64,000 nucleotides of DNA, from positions 17,546,001 through 17,610,000 of the forward strand of contig OY755178.1 in the NCBI GenBank assembly GCA_963576735.1, read 5' to 3'. Within the stretch, counting starts at the first letter, position 1. Every line of letters starts with the position of its first letter. The stretch is from Bedellia somnulentella. Taxonomy: Eukaryota > Arthropoda > Insecta > Lepidoptera > Bedelliidae. The notes beneath the pieces are model-generated. The model did no database searches, had not been told where the DNA came from, and saw nothing but the letters and a program-made list of their open reading frames with translations. Shown in pieces: positions 51,421 to 60,272 of this stretch. The position numbers and the translations under genes were made by a program.

Positions 51421-52884
51421 TTTTTTATGTTTACATCTATGTTTAACATGTTTTTGTCATTTGTTCTTATCATTATCACATACATCTTACAGATATTTGT
51501 ATTTGCTTAAAATTTTCAAAGTCTTCTTCTCCTCTTGACGATTTTGAAGGGTCGAAAATTATACAAGTATAAAATCATTTTACTGCACGTGTCTCAGCAC
51601 TATAGTGATTTGATTCACCATACCACTGAGGGTATAGTCAGTGGTATGGCGGGTCAGTAGCAAAGAAAAAACACTGTTATTTGTAACAATGTTTATTTTT
51701 CCATATAATAAAAACTGAGAGAAAAATTCCAATATGATGTTTTTAAAAAAAACACATATATTTTGCGCCCTTTAGCAGCGTAAATGCACGAAAGAAGGAG
51801 CCTAAGGTGAAGCGTAAAGAATTGCTGTTAATCATGGTACCATTGAAGTTGAAACTAGATAAGCCATTCAATTAAATATTCTGGTAGGACCTATTCTCCA
51901 TTTACCCCCGACTTTTGTATTTCGCTTTTGACATCACTCCTCCTAAACGGCCGGACCGATCTCTACCAAACTCTGCATGATGGTCATAAGCATCAAGTAC
52001 CAGGGAGTGGCGGAGGGAGTTTTGTTGAAGAAGTGAAGTGATTGAGGAATAATCTCGCTTTAAAGGTTCCTATGTAAGTCTATATATATTCTCTCCAATT
52101 TTCGACACGCGAAGCTTTAATGCCAACCGAGTATATGTTAGTATTATACGACATGGAAGATTACTGTGGTATCAAGTAACGTGAAACTTGATAGACTAAC
52201 TTAGACTTATTTAGCCTTATCATCACACTCACTAAACTACTATGTCATGTGATATCCCCTTAACACTACTCAAAAGTTGGTCTTCGAGAAGTGAATTTAG
52301 GAATATTCTTGTTTTTTTTTTTTAATTTTGCTTCTTTACGCTAACGTATGTTCACAACTCATTCCGCATAGTAACTTACTACTGGCATTGACATTGCCAC
52401 ATAATATATTAAAATAGAACCTTTATATTTTATTTCGTTAAACAACAATAGCTGTATAAATGAAAAATCTAATAAATATGCTGTATAAATAAAAAAATAT
52501 ATTTAGCTTTGGCGTTCTCAGCTTGAATACTCATTTCAGAAATCAGGCGTTAATAAATACATTTACCTTACTTAAAAAAATATTTATTTTTACTCTAAAC
52601 TCTGTGAATGCAATAATTACAAGAATTTAGAGTTCTTATTTGAAATCTTAATAGTTTATCTGTCATACAACGCGAATTTGATTAGAAAGATATGTAATGC
52701 TTGGCCGTTGACCTCGTGTTGGCATTATAACAAATGTCAGTGTACATAGGCGTTGAGATTTTGTCTTCCGTATAAAAAATGTAGGTAATGAATGTAATGT
52801 GGCGATAGTTTGGTCTCAGAAACATATTTAGATTCTGATAGTTAATGTAGAGAAGATTTTTTTATATTTTTGGTGTATTGCTTG
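51421..52884. other. Mostly unrecognised; single MITE arm at 52515-52557
   Basis: GCGTTCTCAGCTTGAATACT followed by TTTCAGAAATCAGGCGTTA is one arm of the foldback MITE found at 6819-6964. The rest has no recognised gene. Confidence 0.45.
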
Positions 52885-53844
52885 CGTTTGCCGGGTTAGT
52901 CCGATCTTCCAACCTGGAAAATCCAACCTAGGTTGGTTTCTCGGAGAGTCTGTCCTAGTATCCAAATCAGCTCGGTTCGATAATAGGAATGTATGTTTTG
53001 AGTGTTCTCCGATTTTCCAAACTGCTAATGTACAGTCGCCATCAGATATATCGGAGCGGCCGAGGTACTCAAATATATCTGAGCAGCAATAAATTTCAAT
53101 AAATTCTTTACGGTAAATAAGGTCAAAAAGCTCTGAACATCCAATTCGCCACAAATATATGAACAGTGGTTTTCCGATTAAATCTAAACACCCAAATAGA
53201 CAATAATATCTGAAAGCACAACTCGTCAAAGTTATCTGCTCAGACAGGGTGATCATAAATATCTGAACATTTAAGGAAAATATACCTTAAAGCACTAAGC
53301 ATACAGTTTAAAATTCTTAATCGTACTACGCTAGAATACATTTTCTACACAACCACCATTTGGTTTTATCAATGTCAAAACTAAAAAGAGTCTTCTGCTG
53401 GGAGGTATGCCCCACTGGTTGTACGGTCCCAACTAGTTGTACGGTTAGTATATTATTAGAAAAAAAATACTAAGTCGTTCCCCACTGACCAACTCCATTT
53501 TTTGATAGAAACAGGTAAGTACATGGTGTTAATAGAGGAATGGGTTTGTAGTTGTATAATTTTCACCGGTACAAAAACATCAAGAGGTAAAATAACTTAG
53601 AATTTTTGAAACATGTATGCCAATTTTTACATTGTATGTACCAGGGTAGCATAAATATAAATGCAGCTTTAATAAAATAAAAGGATAATACTTTTTCCTG
53701 CTGTTTTCTGTAACGTTTTATACGTATTCATATATATAATTATAACGTAATATATAGCATTATATTAAATGAGGACAATAAATCTAAAGGCTTAATAAAT
53801 AAAATAGAAAAAAAAAGAACATGAATTCTTGATAAAAATAAACA

Positions 53845-53921
53845 CAAGTTAGGATTTGAACCCTGACGCAACGGATTTCAATTATGATTTCTCTTCACTA
53901 AACCGCTAGGCCATGGTGACT
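53845..53921 (-). pseudogene. tRNA-like sequence with A- and B-boxes
   Basis: On the minus strand ATGGCCTAGCGGTTTAG fits an A-box and CAGGGTTCAAATCCTAA a B-box, about 40 bases apart. Stems are imperfect. Likely a tRNA pseudogene or the head of a SINE. Confidence 0.45.
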
Positions 53922-54133
53922 GACACGAAAGTGGATGAAATATTGCAAAGCATTCGTACTTATTTTAATTTGGCAGCTTTTATATTACCATAGATACAGA
54001 AGCACATGGATTAGCAGTAAGTGACAAACGTCATAGCATAAACGTCAACAAAGGCAGGACCTCTCAGAGACGATAAAGGCCTACAACGATTTTGACATAA
54101 AATATGAAAGAAAATAATTGACTTAATGATTTT

Positions 54134-54168
54134 TTGATTAAGTTATTAATATTTAATAACTTAATCAA
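54134..54168. repeat. 16-bp perfect inverted repeat, 3-base loop
   Basis: TTGATTAAGTTATTAA and TTAATAACTTAATCAA separated by three bases, inside the large inverted-repeat element. Confidence 0.85.
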
Positions 54169-54545
54169 AGTGAAAAAAATAAATCTAAATCAAATACATA
54201 TTCTTTGGCAAACACAAAATTATTTGCCATTTATGTCCAAACTAAGACTGTAATAAATAATTACAGGTCTATATGATCTTAAACCAAAGTTTTCAATGCA
54301 AATATATGATAAAAAATATCTTGTGTCATCATCATAGTACTACAATTACTGTAAAGTTTACAATTGGGCAAAAATAACAAATACGTGAATTTTTATCTAT
54401 TTTAATAGGGCTAGTATGGGATCCGCCATACTAATGTCACGCACACACATTCATTTACGCACACCGTTGTACTGTTTTTTGGTCTCGCCTGTCGTATTTG
54501 TATTGCCAATCCTATATACGTAATTATAGCACAATAAATCCGCGA

Positions 54546-54914
54546 CATGATAGTCCAGTGGGTAGAACACCCGCCCGAAAACAGAAGGGCGTGAGTTCCA
54601 ATCCTGGGACGGGCCTACACCAATTTGTCTTTTCTAAAGTCATATGTGTGGTTAATTTATCATGGTTGTTAACGGTGAGGGAAAACATCGTGAGGAAACC
54701 CACATGGCTGAGTTGTACTTAGTCATGTGACAGTGTATTCGTACAAAACGGCGATAGGCCTGCCCCCTATCACGTGAGTACACTGTCTAAGCAAAACGTG
54801 GGTACCTACTCTGGAAACTAGATGGCGCTTGCCATGTGAGTTCAGAAGTATTGGTACCTCTGCCAACCCCTTCGGGGATAAACGGCGTGAACGTTTATGT
54901 TATGTTGTGTTATG
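54546..54914 (+). mobile_element. SINE B, full length, variant tRNA head
   Basis: Same head variant as 29085-29459 (CACCCGCCCGAAAACAG, GAGTTCCAATCC) with a complete body. Flanked by TAAATCCGCGA (54535-54545) and TAAATCTGCGA (54915-54925), a duplication with one change. Confidence 0.92.
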
Positions 54915-54926
54915 TAAATCTGCGAA

Positions 54927-56053
54927 TCTATATATATAAAAGAAAGTGGTGTTAGTAACACTATCTATAACTCAAGAACGAATGAACCGATTTGGCTAAA
55001 AATTGTTAGAGAGGTAGCTTAGAACAAGGAAAAGGACATAGGATATACTAGTGGATTGGCCTGGCTTCGCACGGGTAGCGTAGTTTTAAAAATATCTATG
55101 AGGTTTCTTCAATCGCTGCTCAACCTTTGTGAAATTTAGCACCACTTATAGCACTCCTGAATAGTTTAGCTTTGTGATTGTGAAAGCGCTTTAATGAACG
55201 GTTCAGTATCTCCGACAACAAACCCATGCAAACAAAGAATCAGAATTACAAACTTTGCATACATCATACATATACTCACGGCTATCTTTTGCCCGCGCAA
55301 CCATTACTTAAAAATAATCCAGCATGATTCAGTATTCACGTGCGACGACAGGACGCGATGGCTTATTTCATGTATAAGTTTGGTGTTTCTATACCGATTT
55401 CTATGATTCTTTTTTTATTGAATAGGTAATAATGTAAACTTTTTTAAATAAGAGATGAATTAGAGAACTATAAATGTTAGAGTAAACAAATATAATCAGG
55501 ATGCACTGAACTGCTAAGCTATCAGGAGTTACACGTGTTATTGTTAGTCAACCATAAAAGATATACATATGCTATTGAAGGATATTTTTTAGACAATTTT
55601 ATGGCAAATATTTCCGTGATACATGATTCTATGTAACTGTAACCATTAACGCTGCACACGCGACGGAAGCTTAAAAAATGGAGTAACTTCTCCCGTTTTC
55701 CCAAAATTTCCCTTCACTACTCTGCTGAATAGTACACTATGACCTGCCTAAGAGTATGAAGAATAATTCTACCAAGTATTGTTAAAATCCGTCGAGTAGT
55801 TTTTGTTTCCATAAGGAACATACAAACCGACAGACAGACAGACAGACGGACAGACAGACAAAAATTTTACTGATTGGCATCAGTATCGATCACTAATCAC
55901 CCCCTGATAGTTATTTTGAAAATATATTTAATGTACAGAATTGACCTTTCTATAGATTTATTATAAGTGTAGATATCATCATGCTAAATATCGTAGGGAG
56001 TAAGCAGTATAAAAACTTTACACCATCCGTGCGAAACCGGGGCGGACCACTAG
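54927..56053 (+). mobile_element. Short Helitron (about 200 bp) hosting a second Helitron
   Basis: Starts A|TCTATATATATAAAAGAA and ends GGGGCGGACCACTAG|T, so 5' TC, 3' CTAG and insertion between A and T are all present. Interrupted at 55047/55974 by the reverse-oriented Helitron; the parts join as GGATATA and TATCATCATG. It has no coding capacity. Confidence 0.8.
55048..55973 (-). mobile_element. Non-autonomous Helitron, 926 bp, nested
   Basis: On the minus strand it starts A|TCTACACTTATAATAAATC and ends GAAGCCAGGCCAATCCACTAG|T. It carries the reverse GTCT microsatellite (55829-55862) and matches 40046-42080. It has no Rep/helicase, so it would need a partner in trans. Confidence 0.85.
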
Positions 56054-56131
56054 TATTTGATAAAATACATGCAGTGAATTATATGCAATGACAGTTATGT
56101 TATCGTTTTTGTAAATTGGCAAATATTTTAT

Positions 56132-56177
56132 TCAAATTTGTTTCTTGTTACAAGACTGTAACAAGAAACAAATTTGA
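56132..56177. repeat. 20-bp perfect inverted repeat, 6-base loop
   Basis: TCAAATTTGTTTCTTGTTAC and its exact complement around AAGACT, just inside the right arm of the large element. Confidence 0.88.
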
Positions 56178-56275
56178 TTTGCTTTACGCAGATTTCTATT
56201 TTGTATACCTACTCATTTTGATACGATTACATTTAAACTGTATGCCTAGTGCTTTAAGGTATATTTTCCCTAAAT

Positions 56276-56520
56276 GTTCAGATATTTATGATCACCCTGT
56301 CTGAGCAGATAACTTTGACGAGTTGTGCTTTCAGATATTATTGTCTCTTTGAGTGTTCAGATTTAATTGAAAAACCGCTGCTCATATATTTGTGGCGAAT
56401 TGGATGTTCAGATCTTATTGACCTTATTTACCGTAAAGAATTTATTGAAATTTATTGCTGCTCAGATATATTTGAGTACCTCGGCCGCTCCGATATATCT
56501 GATGGCGACTGTACACCCGA
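56276..56520 (+). repeat. ~26-bp periodic motif array in the right arm
   Basis: A motif like GTTCAGATATTTATTG starts at 56276, 56303, 56329, 56355, 56380, 56406, 56460 and 56487, giving steps of 25-27 bases, with one degenerate slot near 56432. The mirror array lies in the left arm at about 53035-53275. The step is not a multiple of three, so the 94-codon frame here (and the 142-codon frame at 52828-53256, minus) is probably not a protein. Confidence 0.8.
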
Positions 56521-56844
56521 GTGCATAGATTACAATTTCGAATTTACATTGACCGTGATGATATCATTCTAGACTCACTAAGCGGTTTTTTATTTTTGGA
56601 TGTAGTGCAAAATCTTTAGTTTCTTGCTTAATAATGAAGGCTATCTTTTTTGTGCATAATGTACATTGTGTCTAAAATATTATGTGTTTGACTATGCCTA
56701 GGTTGGAAAAACGTACTCGGCATCCGAAAGAGCAAATCCATTTTTCCAACCGAGCTAATTTGGATACTAGGACAGGCTCTAGCTCCGAGAATCTTACCTA
56801 GGTAGGATTTTCCAGGTTGGAGGATCGGACTAACCCCGTTTGCC

Positions 56845-57847
56845 CATTTTCCCAGATTAAGATCATCCTTATAGAAACGGGTGTCTAAATATAACGGTAA
56901 TTGTTTGTTTTCTTGAAAGTATACAAATATAAAGTCAATTCTAAATTTAAATCAAATTCTACTCCGGCTTGTGAAGGTGTATCTTTGGGAAAATAACATG
57001 CTAGAAACTCATTAAAAACACATCTTTATGATGCAATCAGAAAAAAAGTTGTATGTCAGGAATCAGCACAATAAGACCTAATGTCACCAAGCACTTTCAT
57101 CAGACACTAGTGAATCGCCCCAGTTATTTTTAAATTTAATTTTAAATATTTCAAATAGAATATTTGGTAAACGATCTTATTCATCTGAAATCTGAATATA
57201 AATCGATCTAGATGAGTCGGTGCTTGGAATATTTTAAGAGTTCTTTGCCCCAAAACAATTGACTAAAATATGCAATATGAAAACTAATTAAATGACTCAG
57301 TAGATACTTGCACCCGTGCCAAAGTTGGCGAGCCCATTAAGTTATCTCTTAATCTCGAATAAAAATCATATAAAAGAGAGAGACAACGAATTATGTTTAC
57401 AGACCAAAAAACCGTTTAGGTTTTGAAATACAGTTTTTATTTGCTGTTTAGCTAGTACGACCGACCTTTTAACTAGATATCGCGTGGTATACAACAGCCA
57501 TCTCTGTCGCACTTTCTTAGTATCGTATACTGTTGTTTCATTCTAACCGATATCGAGAGGATAATGTAGCGCTCGTGCTTGGCCTCTTGGTTTGTTTAAA
57601 ACAACTTCATTAATAAACAGGCTTGTGACACAGCCTTTTAATATTAGTGACCTGAGTTAGAATATGGTCAATCGTCTCAATATCTGGCCTTTTATGTATG
57701 TGGGAAGTCGGAAGTGGATTTTGATTGAGATGTTTTTGTTTTTATTTTGGATTGTATTTTACTAGAATTGATATTAGTCGGTTAAAATGTAGATCAGTTT
57801 TCTGATTGACCTATGTGTGAAATTCGACAAGGTGTCTATTTTTATAG
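56845..57847. other. No recognised feature
   Basis: AT-rich; nothing recognised. Confidence 0.35.
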
Positions 57848-58216
57848 CAGCCGTGATAGCCCAGTGGGCAGAACACTCGGTTATCGTGCAAGCGACTAGT
57901 GTTGGAATCCTGGGTCGGGCCTACACCAATTTGTCTTTTCTAAAGTCATATGTGTGGTTAATTTATCATGGTTGTTAACGGTGAGGGAAAACATCGTGAG
58001 AAAACCCACATGGCTGAGTTGTACTTAGTCATGTGACAGTGTATTCGTACAAAACGGCGATAGGCCTGCCCCCTATCACGTGAGTACACTGTCCATGCAA
58101 AACGTGGGTACTCTGAACACCAGGTGACAAAGTCACGTGATGTTCAGAAGTATTAGTACCTCTGCCAACCCCTTCGGGGATATTCGGCGTGAACGTTTAT
58201 GTTATGTTATGTTATA
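57848..58216 (+). mobile_element. SINE B, full length
   Basis: The head CCGTGATAGCCCAGTGGGCA, the whole body and the 3' module CCCCTTCGGGGATATTCGG are followed by GTTATGTTATGTTATAT as tail. One of the least diverged copies. Confidence 0.93.
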
Positions 58217-58247
58217 TAAAGAAAATGATTGTAAACTTTTTATTAAA

Positions 58248-58400
58248 ACACTAGTTAACCCGCCCAACTTCGTCTTTGTTATATACGACCTAGTTTTTGT
58301 AGTTCAGTCGAGATTGAGTATCAAACATCTATGCACCAATTAATCTTACCCCTTATAATTTTATCCCCATAGGATATTTTATCCTTTTGTCTAACTTGTT
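58248..58400 (-). mobile_element. Helitron-like 3' end, reverse orientation
   Basis: On the minus strand the block ends CGAAGTTGGGCGGGTTAACTAG|T, the same terminal type as the other Helitrons here. The 5' end is not found. Confidence 0.5.
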
Positions 58401-58945
58401 TTTTTTTATAAAAAATCGAAAAAAAACACCAATACTTTTTCTTCTCAGTCTAGAATTGAGGAAAAATACATATAAACTTCAAAAAATTTTTTTCCCTTTA
58501 AGGAAATAAATATCTAAAATTCATTTTTAAATGCCCATTAATATCAAAAAAGGAACCATCAAACTTAATTTAAGGTATTCATGTACGAAAATGAGAAAAT
58601 TTTAATCAAAACTTTTCTCCCTAATGTTACCCCTTTAGGAGGACTTTCTCTTTTATTTCCTTACGTAAATCATTGAAAAAGATTATCTAAAACCTATATA
58701 ACAATTTTCAAACTTTTGATTCTACAATTTAAGAAGTTACATATAATCTTTACACCCCTATTTATAATTTAATTTCGAAAAACTAAATTACATTTCGGAA
58801 AATGATTTTTAAATTAAATGACTAAGTTTATTGTAGGTCGCATCAGATGGATGAGATGCAAACAAATCATACCATAAAAATAAGTTGTCATTAGTAAACC
58901 TCTCCATATAAGATACGCCTACAGGTTTCCCATACTCTTTCGAAA
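58401..58945. other. No recognised feature
   Basis: AT-rich with several A- and T-runs; nothing recognised. Confidence 0.35.
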
Positions 58946-58948
58946 CTC

Positions 58949-59238
58949 GAATATTCTACAGGGTTCATTCGTACGCATGCGCTGACTAAAACGCTCAGCC
59001 AAAGACCTTATACTTTAGCACCTCCGGTTTGGCTCGCTTACCATTGCCGGTATGCAATCCAGTTTCAACCATATTTTGGTACGCGAGCAGCGATGTATCC
59101 AAACCAAGCGGTAAGGGACGGATCGATAGTCGCTCGCTCGGTACGAAGTGCCTAGAATGTTCGAGTCGCTTCTAGAAGCGGTGGACTTGTAGCGTATAAA
59201 TAAAACCGCGCGGCCGGTTCCCGATCCCGATTCAGTAT
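58949..59238 (+). promoter_or_regulatory. Heat-shock-type promoter: two HSEs, TATA box, initiator
   Basis: Proximal element: GAATGTTC (59155-59162) and TTCTAGAA (59170-59177) lie in exact five-base register, so four of five pentamer slots of an extended heat-shock element are filled. The TATA box TATAAATAAAA starts at 59195, 18 bases further. An initiator-like TTCAGTAT lies at 59231-59238. A distal element GAATATTC (58949-58956) with an in-register TTC at 58964 adds a second HSF site. The spacing is that of insect heat-shock genes. Confidence 0.7.
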
Positions 59239-59338
59239 ACATTTGGAAAGAGATTAATACGTACCGTTGCAGTATTGTGCTTCAGTATTTGTTTAGTGTA
59301 AATCGTTCTGTGATAGAAATCGTGAATTGAGTCGAGTT

Positions 59339-59392
59339 ATGGAATCACCTGTAGTTGTTGATAAGCCGCCGGAATACGGAAATCCGAATGAT
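59339..59392 (+). CDS. First coding exon (18 codons) of an unrecognised, probably heat-inducible gene
   Basis: An ATG about 105 bases after the initiator opens MESPVVVDKPPEYGNPND, ending at a perfect donor GAT|GTAAGT (59393) in phase 0. PPEY is a PPxY motif of the kind bound by WW domains such as those of Nedd4-type ubiquitin ligases, a property many short adaptor and membrane-trafficking proteins share. That link is inference. Small Hsps and Hsp70s do not start this way, so the product is not an obvious chaperone. No downstream exon was found in the remaining 4.6 kb. Confidence 0.55.
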
Positions 59393-59514
59393 GTAAGTGA
59401 ACTTTATTAGTTTAGTACTTGTTGAAATTTTGAAAACTTTTTCTCAGTTTTTGGAAGAAATTTTTAGTTACTAACTTGTCATTTGTTTGAAATTCACGTA
59501 TTAAGTCACGATAT

Positions 59515-60005
59515 TTTTTTTATTTATTTAACTTAAAAACATAATCTTAACAGGTAAAACCTAATGCGATTACATTTTACTTACCAACTAATTATACTAT
59601 TTACTAATAATAATAACAATGAGTTGATATCTAAAAATAACAAACTATACATTTTTAAAATACCATAAATATCTGTGTGATGCATTAGTGAAGTCTCCCA
59701 GTCTGCACGAGAATATATCCACTTCCTCGGCGATTTGATTGAGAGCTACCAGCGCTCTAGTAAGTGAGCTCTCACTCTGCAGGTTAGTACGAGCCCGCGG
59801 TAAGGCTAACAATCTACCGGGCCGTCGTCTCAGCATGTTATTGGGAAGAGATATTTGTAATACATTCAATAGTGTTGGGTTGTGAGTGATACCCCTCAGA
59901 ACAAAAAGTAAATATTGTAACAATGTATAATCCCTTCTTACGGCTAATGAATTGTACCCCACCATACCAAGCACAAATTTAATATTTGCATTATTAAACT
60001 AAATA
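59515..60005 (-). pseudogene. LINE C-terminal fragment with 3' UTR
   Basis: The minus-strand frame 59645-59974 contains RRDYTLLQYLLFVLRGITHN, PARTNLQSE-like LPRARTNLQSESSLTRA and LVALNQIAEEVDIFSCRLGDF. This is the C-terminal pattern of a Jockey-group LINE, followed by a 130-base AT-rich 3' UTR. The RT core is missing. Confidence 0.75.
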
Positions 60006-60199
60006 AACTCTTCCATTTCATTAATAAAATATTTTTTCGACCTAATTGAAAACAACTCTATCTCATGACTAGTCAAGTCACTAATTGAAAAACTCAGTTA
60101 TTCAAAATGATTTTTGGATACAATTAATTCTTCACATCTTCGTCTTGATCTAACAGCTACGCTGTACTGAATATATCACAAATTTCAAAAATATCGTTT

Positions 60200-60272
60200 A
60201 AAAATTGTCACGTGACTTTCAGAAGTACTGATACCTCTGCCAACCCCTTCGGGGGTATACGGCGTGAACGTT
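60200..60272 (+). mobile_element. SINE B 3' tail fragment
   Basis: GTCACGTGACTTTCAGAAGT, CCTCTGCCAACCCCTTCGGG and TACGGCGTGAACGTTTGAG; everything upstream is lost. Confidence 0.88.

Larger units (their letters stand above)
52893..56836. mobile_element. 3.9-kb terminal-inverted-repeat element, 8-bp target duplication
   Basis: Outer ends are GGGTTAGTCCGATC (left) and GATCGGACTAACCC (right), flanked by CGTTTGCC at 52885-52892 and 56837-56844. Inverted arms reach about 53325 (left, 433 bp) and back to about 56219 (right, 618 bp). They match in the outer ~95 bp and inner ~270 bp, with an unrelated middle part in the right arm. No transposase frame was seen; the interior holds a tRNA-like sequence, a SINE B and two Helitrons. 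An 8-bp duplication is compatible with hAT, P, Merlin or related groups; the terminus is not one I recognise. Confidence 0.85.

Noticed and set aside
52828..53256. 142-codon frame (minus) and the similar 94-codon frame at 56288-56572 as a conserved protein
   Set aside because: They are the two arms of one inverted repeat and consist of a ~26-base periodic motif whose step is not a multiple of three. The similarity reflects DNA repeats, not protein selection.
57848..57925. True tRNA gene
   Set aside because: A- and B-boxes are present, but the sequence is the head of SINE B, repeated many times with degraded stems and followed by the SINE body.
59339..59392. Assigning the exon to a small Hsp, Hsp70 or a Nedd4-interacting protein
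   Set aside because: The promoter suggests heat response and PPEY suggests WW binding, but 18 residues are too few and match no family I can name with confidence.
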